Source of the DNA: Ascochyta rabiei
Lineage: Eukaryota; Ascomycota; Dothideomycetes; Pleosporales; Didymellaceae
Direction: 5' to 3'
Assembly: GCF_004011695.2 (NCBI RefSeq)
Contig: NC_082414.1
Span: 620,001 to 684,000 of the forward strand
DNA: 64,000 bases
The notes under the pieces are model-generated. The model did no database searches, was not told the DNA's origin, and was given only the letters and a program-made list of their open reading frames with translations. Position numbers and translations under genes: made by a program. Of this stretch, positions 12,655-25,345 are shown piece after piece (position 1 is the stretch's first letter; the number at the start of each line of letters is the position of its first letter).

Positions 12655-14150
12655 ACTTATATAAAGTATAATAAAAATAATCTAGAGTAGTATATAATTA
12701 TATACTACTCTATAATCTAGTAACTAGTAAGAGGTAATCTATAGTACTAGCTTTACTATATAGTACTCTATTAATAAACTAACTTAATCTTCTACCTATA
12801 CTACACTAAATACACTAATTCTAGAGATTAGACGTTCTTTAAGTATATAGATTATAACCTCTATAATACTATAGAGTTAGGTAGAGAAATAGACATAGTA
12901 TAAGGCTTAGTATCCTTTAATAATAAGGATAAAGACAACTATACTATTACTCTAGAAGGCTCCTATATTTTAGTTCTAGAATACTAAGCTTAGAGGATAG
13001 ATAATAGAATTAAGTAACGTAATAGTTATATTAAAAGGTAGATAGATATAGTTAACTACCCTAAATTAGTATAAGACGTAGTAGGTACTAAGTAGAAGAA
13101 GTATCCTTATAAGTATAGGGACGTTAAGATCTTCTACCTAGCACTACTATATAGTTCTACTAGACTATCTATAATATAACGCTAAACTATACTTCTTTAG
13201 TACGTACTAGTAATTAAGGATAGAGAAACTATAGAGGTCTTAGAGATAGAATTATATAAAGATATTACTAGTTCTTATTAGATACTTATACTAGGACCTT
13301 TATTACTATTAGGTTACTTAAATAGGTATAGCAGTACTCTCTATGCTTTCCTAGCAGATATAGTACTAACTTTCTCCTTCTATATTTCTAAAGCTATCTA
13401 TTACTAGGCTTAGTATAACTCTTACCTAGTCTAGTAAGGAAAACTTAGTATTTTTAGTCTTAATAATAAGAAGCTTATAAAGTTTCTTTAGAAGAGTAGA
13501 GATAACAATATTACTATAGTAAAGAGGCATTAGCAGTAGGTAAAGATGTCTAAGAAATATTGCTTTAGTGCTAATAAAGAGTTAGGTATCTCTAATTAAT
13601 TCTTTAATACTAATAATAGAGTAGTACTAGAATATAAGAAGGAATAGAAGTTATAGAATAGACATTATACATAGAAAGGTACTCTAGATAATTTATTTAA
13701 TAGTCTAACTATTAACGTAATAGAGGCTACTACCTAGATAATATACAAATTAGGTAGTACTCTAGACTAGAGTTTATTAAGACACATACTAGACTCTTCT
13801 AACTCTAAGCTATTAAGGAACTCTAGTTAATAACCTACTTAGGAAACTAGGGCCTTAGTAAGATTGCAGAAATAGAGAGGTAGTAAGAGAAAAGAGTAAG
13901 CGGAGTAGTAAAGGAGATTAGTAATTAGTTTAGAGTTTAGTTTTAACTTAGTTTATTTACTTAATAGGGCTAAGCTCTTAGAAGAGAGAGGTTTATACTA
14001 GAGTATATAGTAAATACCTTAGTAAGAACTAGAATACTTAGCTAGTATATATAGTCTAGCTAGTAGAAAGGTATAAGAAGCCTTAGTAGTATCTATTAAG
14101 GCTTAACACCTATAATAATAACTAGAAAACACTTACATATAGAATATAAT
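12655..14150 (+). mobile_element. Unclassified degraded repeat, coding-like on plus strand
   Basis: From about 12,840 to 14,100 one plus-strand reading reads as plausible protein when RIP-type stops are ignored, with a tail rich in K/R/E/Q near 13,850-14,080. No known domain was recognised. It follows pogo copy B directly and precedes the hAT remnant. It could be the continuation of the 8,600-10,787 element or an accessory part of the hAT element. Confidence 0.35.
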
Positions 14151-14199
14151 TACTATTATACTTATCTCTCTATTTCTTAATAACAATGTTAATAAGTAA

Positions 14200-16720
14200 T
14201 CTTTCTAATGTGCCTGCTAATAAAATACTTTAATACTTATACTAAAACAATAGTATAGGATTATTAGTAGATAACTACGTTATAGAGAAGTAATCCTACT
14301 TCTAAAAAGCTTTATTAGGATGTACTAACTTACTTAAGCTAGATGAAGAGTAGATATAGCAAAGCCTCTTAGGTATAAAATAGCTATCTATACGTATACT
14401 ATTATAACTATAGGTTAGTTCTTTAGTACCTAGTTATGAAAGGCTATAGGACTAAGTATCTTATCTAACACCTTAATTTATAAGCCTATAGACAAATTAA
14501 GAATCCTACTTATACTTTATTAAACCTCGTATTATATCTATACACTACCTACTAATAAAAATAAAAACTCGTATTCTTTAAATCTAGTATACTCTACTTT
14601 AGCCTTTAAAATAGAGCTTATATAATTAGTTATTAATAACAGCCTCTTATTTTAAACAACTAAACGGCTGTTATTCTAATAATTTACCTACTTTCTAAGG
14701 CTAGAAGCTGTAAGAACTACCTGTTGTAAATTTAGCTAGATGTTCTAGAGCTAATTTAAGGCCGCTAAACACGCTCTTCTCTAGGATCTTAGATTAAGTA
14801 CTAAACTGTCTGTTATATTAGATGCCTAGACTATAAGTAATTACCTTAGTGTTCTAGCTATTAAAGGTTACTATATAAACAGGAGCTAAAAATTATAAGA
14901 ATCTTTTTTAGACTTTATTCCTATATGCTAAAAACATACAGAATCCTCTTTAGTATAGTAAGTTCTCTAACTTCTTTAGAAAACTTAAACTACAAAATAA
15001 CTGCTTACTATTACTTATAGTAATGTTAGAAGTAATAGTACTTTATTATAGACCTTAGAGAGGTTACTATAGCAGAATAACATTACTTAGAATAGTAGAG
15101 AGAATACTATTCCTTATGTTATATATATAATTAACCTTATTATATAAAATATTATATATTATCTCTAAATTAAGGTATTACTAGAACTTAAGTATGTATA
15201 AAGACTGCAGTAACGCTATATTAGAGGTATTAAATCAGCATGTCTATACTAAAATCTCTCTAGTAGGTAGAAGTTATTTATTTTTTAATTTTATTATATA
15301 CTAAGTGTTATATAGATCTAAGCTATATATATTATAATAGATCTATTACTATAATAATTTAAGAGGTTTCTTACGCTAGAGAGTAATATTCTAGTAAATT
15401 ATTAACTATTAGTATAGAACTCTACCTATAATATATATAAGCGTATACTAAAGCTTTAGGTCTATATTAATAAATAGTTAGAGTAAGAAATTACACTAAA
15501 GGTACTAAGCTATAGGAAAGGTGCTTCTATATATAATAAGGTAGTAGAAGCTAATTTTAAAGATCTTAAGAAACTTTAACTAGTAGTAACTAAGTAGTAG
15601 TACCTGTAGGCTGTTATAATAATGCTATAGTACTTTAGAAAGATATCTAGTACTCTTAGTAAGACTTATAAGCCTTTTATCTAGCATATCTAGCTAATAT
15701 ATAACTAGCTATTTAATTTCTTAGATTAGATAACTAAAGAGCTTAGTAATAACCTAGGTTACGCTAATAACTTTAAATAGCTAGAAGTTGTAAAAGCGGC
15801 TGCGTAAAAGGGTTATGTTAAGCTATCTAAGTACTATTTAAAAACAGAGGATAGTTATAAGATCTTATTTAACTATGTAATAATTTTAGATCTAAGCTAG
15901 AAGCTTACAATATATATAGTAATGCTATTATAGTAGTTTATTATATACTATTACTAACTACGTTATAAGAATAATACCTATAAATTTTAAGATAAGTATA
16001 TATACTAATAGTAATTCTTATAATACCTATATTATTATTATAATAATAATAATTTAGATTATTCTATATAAGTAGTTTCTAACCCTGTTTAATAGTTAGT
16101 AGAAAATAATTAGTTCTAAAAACCTACTATATTAGTCTAGTAAACTAATAGAAGCTTCTTATCCTATAGTTAGAGTTTAATCTACCCTAATAATAATAAG
16201 GAGGTAGCTTACACCTGCTAAGAAGAAGAGGCCTATTTTAGTACCTCTTGTATATAACAGAGAGATAAATTTAATCTACTAGACTAGTAGAAGGTTAACG
16301 CTATAACTTATCTATAATTTACTTATATAGTAAAAGATATACTTATAGTACTAATAATAGAATTTAGAGTTAAATAGGTGTTTAACACAGCTAGAGATGT
16401 AATTAGAGACTAATAGCACAGGTTATCTACTACTATAATACGCTAGATTATAATTCTAAAGGATTCTCTTACTTTAGTACCGATATAAGAGGGGGAGGAG
16501 GCAGCTTTAGATAAGCTAGATAATCTCTTTAAGCTACTAGCTTATTCTAGTCTAGAAATATATGTTATAGAAGAAGAGTAATACGGTAGTAGTACTAAAG
16601 AAACTAGTCTATTAACTCTATCTTAGTAAGAACAGCGGCTATAAAAGAGAGTAAGGCTACTACTATATTAAGATATATAGTTCTATAAAAAAAGTAATTA
16701 TAATAGAGAAAATCTTAGAA
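14200..16720 (+). mobile_element. hAT-family DNA transposon remnant, RIP-degraded
   Basis: Plus-strand translation through stops shows successive hAT landmarks. An RNase H-like catalytic start lies about 14,790-14,930 (L-D-F-I-P segment near 14,915). An internal stretch with K-L-S-K-Y-Y and a K-T-E-D motif lies about 15,800-15,900. The C-terminal hAT dimerisation region lies about 16,270-16,480 (F-N-T-A-R-D-V-I landmark near 16,380). Most stops are TAG/TAA at Gln or Trp positions. Terminal inverted repeats and the 8-bp duplication were not located, so the ends are approximate. Confidence 0.75.
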
Positions 16721-16823
16721 TTCTATCTCCTATTTTTTTTTTAAGATTAAGTTCTATATATATACAGCATTTCTAAGTAGTATACTATTAAGTGTGTTAT
16801 CTATAGTATTATAGAAGATTAGG

Positions 16824-17120
16824 TAACTCTAACCTACTCTACCCTACCTCTACCTAACCTCTACCTAACCTCTACCTAACCCCTACCTAACCTCTACCCT
16901 ACCTAACCTCTATCTCTACCTAACCTCTACCCCTACCTAACCTCTACCCCTACCTAACCTCTACCCCTACCTAACCTCTACCTCTACCTAAGGTCTGTGC
17001 AGACTATACCCTACCTCTACCCTACGCTAGAGGTACCTCTACTCTACCTCTACCTAACGTCTGTATAGGCCGTACCTAACCCCTACCTAACTCTAGAGTA
17101 CCCTCTACCCTTTTACCAGC
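16824..17120. repeat. Degenerate CTACCTAACC tandem repeat with a 168-nt G-free tract
   Basis: Tandem array of CTACC, CCTAA and CCCCTA blocks; the longest regular unit is about 17 bp (CTACCCCTACCTAACCT). From 16,824 to 16,991 the plus strand has no G at all, so the complement is a C-free, G-rich strand with repeated GG and GGGG runs. After 16,992 the array continues in shorter, interrupted form. The blocks resemble variants of the CCCTAA fungal telomere repeat, but it is internal and degenerate. Confidence 0.8.
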
Positions 17121-17159
17121 GTACTCTCTACTAATAGTAAGCTCTAGTGGTTACAAACC

Positions 17160-17620
17160 TCTAGTAATACCCTAGAATTTAGGTCTTAATTAACTTTAAT
17201 ATAAGAGAAGTATAAGAAGTAGTAGGGTAGCTTACTATATTCTGTTCTAAGCGCGCTTAAGCACTACGTAAAGAGAGGAGTAATTTTATCCTATAGGCTA
17301 GTTTTAGCCTAATAGGAAATAAGTAAGCTTTAGGTAGTAAATAAGGCTACTACGCAACAAAAATTACATAAAAGAATGCAGGTTTAGAAGGAAGAGACTC
17401 TAATAGTTAGAGATAGGTAGTGACTAGTAGCTCTAAAGAAGTTCAGGGCGCGTAGTAATAGAAAGAAGCTAAAGAAGTAGGTGCGTACTAAAGGGGGTAA
17501 ACTATCCTAATAATACTGTATATTATGTAACTAGAGAGGATATAACACGTAAATATGTAAGAATAAGGTAGTAGAGGTATCTAAGTAATATTACAGCTTG
17601 TTTTACCTTATACAGCGCTA
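17160..17620 (+). mobile_element. Diverged pogo-transposase C-terminal fragment
   Basis: Begins with a sequence nearly identical to the pogo copies at the matching point (ACCCTAGAATTTAGGTCTTA at 17,171 onward, compare about 1,280). It continues in the same plus-strand frame through a basic region to a knuckle-like C-x2-C-x4-Y-x4-C at about 17,518-17,560. Between these points it is clearly diverged from copies A and B, so it belongs to a related subfamily. The N-terminal part and terminal repeats are missing. Confidence 0.7.
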
Positions 17621-17786
17621 GTTTATAGTATTATAGGCTATAATAGAGGGAAGTTTAGTAGAGGCTTAGTAATAGTAATTAGTTTACCTATTAATTAGCT
17701 TACCTATAGGGTAAGTTATAATAGTCTTAGACTTACATAGGATATTAAACTTATTAATTATCTTATACTAAAGATATAAGAACTAG

Positions 17787-17941
17787 TATTATAGCCTTAG
17801 ACCTTCTCTAAGCCTTAAGTAAGATAGGATAATTACGTGCTCTATAGATATATTAGAAGAATATATAATATATTACCTCTATAAGAGATATAATACTATA
17901 TTAACCCTTATTATATTCTACTCTAAGGCTAGTCTATAACA
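17787..17941 (+). repeat. 5' LTR of outer Gypsy element
   Basis: 155 bp, starting TATTATAG (TG changed to TA by RIP) and ending TATAACA. Compared with the 3' LTR there are about 20 differences by eye, all but one of them transitions. It is the more heavily mutated of the pair. Confidence 0.93.
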
Positions 17942-20900
17942 TTTGTATCTCTTCTTTTAAGAGAATAGCTAGCACTTATACTATATTAGCTAGCTTCTAG
18001 AATAACCCCTTAGATAAATCTGTCCCCTTAACCCTTTAGAAATTTATAGTCTAGATGTTATAGTTTATAACAAACTTATAGTAAGCCTTATTAGCTACTA
18101 ATAAGCGTATAGTATTACTTAAGTATAATAACACTATTATATACGTATTTATAGAGTCTCTAGTATAAATAGCTAATACCTATACTAGACCTACGTCTAT
18201 AGTCCTATTATCCTCCTTAGAAGTAACACTATACCTATTAACGTCTACTCTAGCCCCTAACCTACCTTATAAAGCGCTGTTTTTAGTATCTACCTTAGGC
18301 CTATATACCTCTATATAGACGTCTATAGCCTATTAGAAACCTCTTCCTATAGGTAAGGCCTTTACTAGGGATAAATCCTTATTCAAGGTGTAGTAGGTTA
18401 TAATAGAATATAAGCTATAGGTAGATATACTCTTTATTAATAGGCTATAGAACATGTTTACCTTTATATAGTCCTAGCTTAGTATATCTATATAATAAGA
18501 TATAGCTTTATTCTATAAGATTAGGGGTATCTAAGGTGTATAGAGCCTAGAGGACTTCCTAGTATACCTAGAATTCTGCTACAGCAACAACTATAGCTAG
18601 GAACAGGCCTAGGCAAAGCTAGAAAGCGTCTATTAAGGTTCTAATAAGTTGTTCTTAGACTTTTTTATCTAGTTTAAGCAGCTGCTAGTGCAAAGTGGCA
18701 GCCTCTACTAGAACAGAGAATAATACCTATTAAAGCTCTACTAGGCTCTAAACGTAAACATCTATAATATAGTAATAAACTAAATAGTAACTTATATAGA
18801 TTATAATATAGCTATTATAGAGTATAAGTCTAATACTATAGACATTAAGACTATAGCTATAGAAAACTAGCTACGCTATACTTCTACCTAGGCGCTGCCT
18901 AAGTATAATAAGAACAGTAATATTAAGATAATAGTTATGTCTATAGTTTACACTAGTAGTAGTGCTAAGCGTAGGGGTTAGAAGTAGTCTACTTCTAACT
19001 AGGCTATATAGGTTCCTAATAAGGTATTTTAGTAACACTAGAAGGCTAACCTATATACCTGTTGTAGTAAAGAGGGATATATTTACTATAATTATACTAA
19101 TACAGTAGTAACTATAGTATAGGTAGTAATAATCTTAGGTAAGAAAGAGGCTGGTTTATATAGGAGAAACTAGCTACTTCTAATATAAGTCTAAGTTAGA
19201 AGTGCTATAGAAGTATATTAGTAAAGGAGACTACTTATACAGGGGCATTATAGGCTTTTAGAGAAGCTATTATAGACTCTATAGACAAGCCCCTATTCTA
19301 TATTCTATTATTTATTAATAGGGTAATTTAGGCTAACGTGCTAGTAGACTTAGAGTATAAATACTTTAGCGTAGTAAGTAATAACTTTACTACGCACTTA
19401 GAAGGAGACTTTATTAAGGTGCTGCTATAACGCTTAGCGTAAGTAGTAGGCACTAGTAGAAAGTCTATAATCTTCTGTTTAGTCCTGTTTAGGTATAACT
19501 TAGATAGGTAGCACTTATAGGTAGTAGCCTACGTAGTACTAGGTCTAAGCTAGGATGTTATTTTAGGGAAACCCTAGCTCTAATAAGAGGGTGTAGTATT
19601 AGACGTAAAAAAGAGCACACTAAGAATATAATAAGTAGGGAACCTTATTATCTATAAATCCTTACAGTGTATAGTAAACGTTTACGTAGCTCTCCTATTA
19701 GTAACTAAGTTTAACAAGACCCTAGCTAATAGGCTCTAGAAGCGCCTGCCTAGGGACTAGTTTGTCTCTACAAGCCTCTACAATATTACTAAGATCCTCT
19801 TAGTTTAATCCCTAGGAGCGTAAGGGACAGCAGAGGAGGTAGACCCTCTTCCCTCTAAGTTAGTCTAGTTTTAGGACCTATTTAATAAGAGTAAGGTCTC
19901 TAGCCTTTTCTTATATAGGGGCTAGATAGATTACTATATAGAGTTATAACGTAACTAGTCTAGAAAGAAGAAGCCTCTACTCTAGGGCCCTCTATATAAT
20001 ATACTAAGGGACTAGCTACTTAAGCTATAGAAATAGGTGTTAGCACTAATAGATAAGAGGTAGATCTGCACTTCCTCTTCCCTAGTAGGGGCTCTAGTCC
20101 TGCTAGTTAAAAAGTCCTCTAGCAGGTAGCGTATGTGCGTAGACCATTACGCACTTAATAGTATTATAATTACTAACTAGTACCTACTTTCTTTTATTAA
20201 GGAGACCTTGCATATACTAGGGGGTGCCTACTAGTTCTCTAAGGTTAATATCTATTTAGTATTTTACTAGATTTGTGTTATAGAAGGGGATAAGCACCTT
20301 ACTACATTCTGTAAATATTTTAAGCTCTTTAAGTAGCTAGTCTGCCTGTTTAGCCTAGCTAGAGCACTAGCGTCCTTCTAGCGTTACATTAACAGCGTGC
20401 TTTAAAAGATATTAGGTAACTATACTACTGCGTACCTAGATAATATCCTAGTTTATAGTAGCAGGTCTAGAATAGACTACTTAGGGAAGGTTAGCAGAGT
20501 TCTTACGCTTCTACGCAATATAGGGCTGTATTTAGATCTTAAGAAGTGCGTATTTATAATAAAGAAAGTACACTACCTAGAATATATTATAGAAGCTAGA
20601 AAGGACTTTTATCCTAACTCTAAGAAGGTTAAGGCTATCTATAATTAGGAAGCCCTATAGTCTTTACACAGGGTCTATAGTTTCCTAAGGTTTACTAACT
20701 TCTACTAGGACTTTATCCTAGCCTTCTCTAATATTACTACTCTACTTAATTAACTTATAGGGAAGGATACCCTATTTAGGTAGAGGCAGGAGGAGGACGT
20801 AGTGTTCTACTAGCTAAAGAACGTATTTATAACAGAACTAGTCCTAGCCTAGTAGGACTCTAAGTAAGAAACGCTATTAGAGGTAGACTACTCTAGTAAG

Positions 20901-23627
20901 GCGCTAGGTAGCTACCTTTCTTAATAGTATAGGAAGGTGCTTTACCTAGTAGTATACTACTCTACTATACTTATAATAGAATAATAGAACTACACTATCT
21001 ATAATAAGAAGTTAACTACTGTTATAAAGTACCTAGGGGTCTAGGCAGCTAAATTAGGGTCTGTTACTAGGCTGTTTACTATCCTAACTAACTATAAGAA
21101 CCTCTAGTACTTTACTACAGCGCGTAGGCTAAGTAAGAGGTAGTACTAATAGGTAGAGGAGCTGTTAAAGTTCTATTTCTACCTTTGCTTCTGCCTAGGA
21201 CACCTAGCAGCCTTACTAGATGCACTAAGCTGCTAGAAACAGGACTATAATAGAAGGTTAGAGAAGGTCTATAGAATAATAACCCTAGTTTTAGTATTAG
21301 TAATTAGTATACTAGGCCCTAGTATACCTCTACTTTTTATTAACACGTATATATAATTACTATAGAATAAAGGTATTTAGTAGGACGTAGGGTATATAGT
21401 ATACCTGTCTACTATCTATAATAGAGCCTGCTAGTTCCCTTCTTAGGCTAAGACTACTTAGTAAATTATAGATTATATGCTTAGTACTTATAGTATACTA
21501 CTATAGCGTAGGGTTATATAGGTTCTACGTTAGAAGCTACTTATAACTATAATAATCTAAAGGGTATATAAATCTAACCTAACAGGCTATCTAGGTGCTA
21601 ACACTATATTCTATATTGTTAGACGTAACTTCTACTAAGAGGGGATATTATAGGATATTTAGTATAATGTCTATAACTACTACTGTTTTAGCGCATATAT
21701 ATTACAGCGCTAATAGTAGAGCTTACTCTAGCTATTACCTATTTCTAACTATTTTTAGTCCTAGATTTCTATAGACTTTATAGTTAACCTTCTTTAGGCT
21801 AATAAGAATATACTACGCTATCTCTTAGTTATTATAGATTACTTCTCTAAGTATATATAGCTTAAGGTAATAACTTCTATAACTATAGAATATTACGCTA
21901 AGGTCTTCTGTAACACGTAGTAGTAGTTCTAAGGCTTTTCTAGCTCTATAATCTTAAACTATAGCTTAGACTAGCTAGGATATTTTTAGATAATGCTATG
22001 TAGCCTTATAGGGGTAGACTAGCTACTCTCTACAGCCTACTACCTCTAGATAGACAGAGAGATAGAGTATGCTAACTAAGAGGTGTAGGCAGTCCTATAG
22101 GTTATAGTTAACTTTAAATAGAATAACTAGCCTAACTATCTTCTAGCCTACTAACTAGCACTTAATAATTACAACTCTTTAGTTACTAGGGTTAGTTCTA
22201 ACCTACTCCTCTATAGGTATAATGTAGACTCCCTACAGATAACAGTGCTACTAACTATTAGCTAGAACACACTATAGAGATAGGCAGTCTATTTTCTAGA
22301 CTACCTCTAGTAAGGTATAGAGCTTACCTAGGCAGCTATAGTATAGGTGTAATAACATACCTAGAACGTAATAGACTATAGCTATAGGCCTATAGAGTAG
22401 TACTATATAGAAGATAAGGTATAGTTTTCTCTCTATAATATAAAAACTAATAGGCTAAGCTAGAAGCTAGACTAGTTATAAGCCTAGTATAGAGTAGTTA
22501 TAGTTCCTACCCCTCTAATAGTTACTTTAGATTTACTAGGTAACCTCTATAAGATAGTGTATATAGACCTACTAGAATATACAGCTTCTAACCTATTACT
22601 AACACAGTACCTATAGGAAAGTAGACTAGGCCTGCTAGTTATCCTAGAAGAGGATAACCTAACCCTAGCTAAATAGGAGGTAGAATCTATCCTAAAAGAA
22701 AAGAGGGCTTATAGGTAGAATAAGTTATAGGTCTTAGTTAAATAGAAGGGATATATAAGGCTAATATAGAGACTACTAGAAGCGTTATAGAATATAAAGG
22801 CCTAAAAGGCCTTTATAGTAATACCTATAGTATATAAGAAGTAGATATAGAGAAGAAGAAACTTTTATTATTTATAATAACTCTTATAGGGTTCTATTAG
22901 AAGATACTATATAGGGTATAAGGCCTAGTATAGAAGAGCTTAGGGACCTTATAGTAATAGTATACTACTACCTTACTTACACACTACCTAGTAACTAGTA
23001 GTAAGCCTTAAGACTTAAAAAGATGTTATTATTTATAGATAGGGAATAATAGGTAGTAGTAGCTGCGTCTAGGGCCTAGTTTTACGCGTTATAGCAGTAG
23101 TAGTTAACCTTATAGTTATTATTACTACCTTCTATATCTGCCTTAATAGTACTACTATATATTAACTGTAATATTTTCTTAAAGTTACAGTTAGGCGTGT
23201 GCAGCTCTATAGAGGAAAGTAAGTAGTAATAGTAGGTAGGTGCGTATAGCTCTATAGAGGAGAGAAAGTAGTAATAGTAAGAGGGTATAGAGAACCTTAT
23301 AAGAAAGAAAGAGTAGCGCTAGTATAGAGGCGTAGGCAACTCTGTAGGAAAGAAAGAGCAGTAACAGTAGGGTAGTAAGCAGAGCTAGCAGACAGATAAG
23401 CAGCGCTTATTAGAGGAGTTAGAGCAGCAGTAGCAGGATAAGTAGAATAATAGGGCGTACTCTAGGCAGTAGTAGGGCATAGTAAGCAGGCGCTTAACTT
23501 AGTTAATAGTGTTCTTTAGATCTAGTTAGCTATATACCTAATATAGACAGAAGTTCTTATAGTAGTATAGGCCTAGACTACCTCTATATAGTTTATACGC
23601 TTAGTCTAGAACTAGAAGGCTAACCTT

Positions 23628-23829
23628 TATAAAGAGTGTATAAGGTGATTACGAGGGAGGATAAGGTTAAAGAGAATAGTAGGTGTATTAAGGTACGTAG
23701 TATGTAGTAATAAGACTAATTACTAGAGTATTAGTAATAACCTCTAAAACCTTTATATAGTCTAGGCTAGCTAGCCCTATAGTAGCTTACTAAGACTAGC
23801 AGAGGTACCTCTAGGCCTAGCACCTAACA
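23628..23829 (-). repeat. 3' LTR of inner Gypsy element (left copy on the plus strand)
   Basis: 202 bp. In element orientation it starts TGTTAGG and ends CACTCTTTATA. The right copy has the same length and differs almost only by transitions. Confidence 0.92.
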
Positions 23830-24149
23830 ATACCTTCCTTCTCTAGATTGTTTAGCTTAAACAATAGTATAATTAGTAATACTGTATTATTTTAGCCTAG
23901 CTTTAGACGTGTTTACTCTGTCTGCCCTGTTATAGCTAATTCTAACTAGGTTTAGGCGTTTTAGACGCCTTATAAGGCTAGATAGAGCTTAATACTAATT
24001 CTGCCGTTACCTAGTAAAAGTTAAATAGAAATCCTCTCTTACCTCTTACTTTACCTTTAGAGTCTAGGCAGCCGCCTATATAGGCTAAAGCTCTAACTAG
24101 GTAGCTAGCAGTATATAAGCTATCTATACCCCTAGTTTTATTAGTTACT

Positions 24150-25345
24150 ACTATATTCTACTTTATTTTAGTAAGTACTAACCTATTCTGTCTAGCACTT
24201 TTATAAGGATAGCTAAGGTATTTTCTAGGTCTTTCTAGCACGTTCTAACACGTTTTAGCAGATAGCACTACATAACACGCCTTAGTAACCTTTCTAGACT
24301 ACTCCTAACTACTACCGCCTACTACTAGCTGTTACTAACTATTACTAACTACTATTTACTATAGCTGTTATGTTAATACCTGCTTACTATAAGATTAATA
24401 TTACTAAGAATACTAGAACTACTAAGTAGTGCTATATGCTATATCTCTACTATATTACTAATAGTAATGTCTATAGAGACTATTATTTCTCTACTAACCT
24501 AGCTTTATAGGGTAGCCTGCGCTATAGGGAAGCCTAGGCCTACTACTATAGAGAGTGTTATAATAGTAATAAGAATTACCTATTAGTACGTGTTTTATCT
24601 TCTTTTAGCTTATTTTAGCATCTTTTAATATATTTAGGGCCCTAATAAGTACGCTAACAGCTATTTAAGGCTTTCTAGCAACATAGCGCGCCTTTACTCT
24701 AGTTATTGCCTAGTTACTACTACTTATACTACTATTGTTAATATAGCTAGCGTTAAGACTACCTCTATAATATCTGCTACTACTACGCCTATATCTATTA
24801 ATAAGAAAACTGTAATAGGTAAGTCTATTATTAACTAGGCTAGCTTGTTACTAGGTATAATCTAAGAGTATATTCTAACACGTTTTAGCTTATTATAGTA
24901 TAATCTAACCTTTATAGAAACTATTTACTATAGAAAGAGCTACTTATACTCTATAATAGCAACACTTACGTATATAAGTTAGCCTTATCTAGTATCTACG
25001 TTAAGAAGTAAGATTAATCTAAGGCTAGCGCTGTTAAGGCTAAGATAAAGCAAAAGAAGATATTAGAGGAGAGCAGTAGTAAGTCTAATCTAGATGCGCC
25101 TATTACCCTCTGTAAGAAGGTATTATAGCATATTTTAACCTATCTTAGTAATATCTAACTTCTTTTAGTTAAAGTACTAGATTACTAGCACTAGAAAGAC
25201 GCTTAGTTAACTCTAAGAGGAGTAGGAGGAGTAAGAGGCTGCTAAGTAGGCTGCCGCTAATACTGCTGCTGCTACAACTACTACTACTAAGAAGCCTTAT
25301 AGTAGTTATAAGGCTACTACTTATACCTATAGTAGTAGTTATAGT
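24150..25345 (+). other. Antisense coding-like segment inside the inner Gypsy, 3' of its chromodomain
   Basis: Lies between the minus-strand pol and the left LTR but reads as protein on the plus strand when TAG/TAA are taken as mutated Gln/Trp codons. About 25,060-25,340 forms one continuous frame with an E/Q-rich run, then an Ala-rich and a Thr-rich run, and a Ser/Tyr-rich tail. The product is unknown. It could be an accessory antisense gene of the retrotransposon or a captured host fragment. It is dead in this copy. Confidence 0.45.

Noticed and set aside
12840..13900. Possible DUF3435 tyrosine recombinase (Starship captain)
   Set aside because: Considered because of the surrounding repeats, but no catalytic R..H-x-x-R..Y arrangement could be recognised in the degraded frame.
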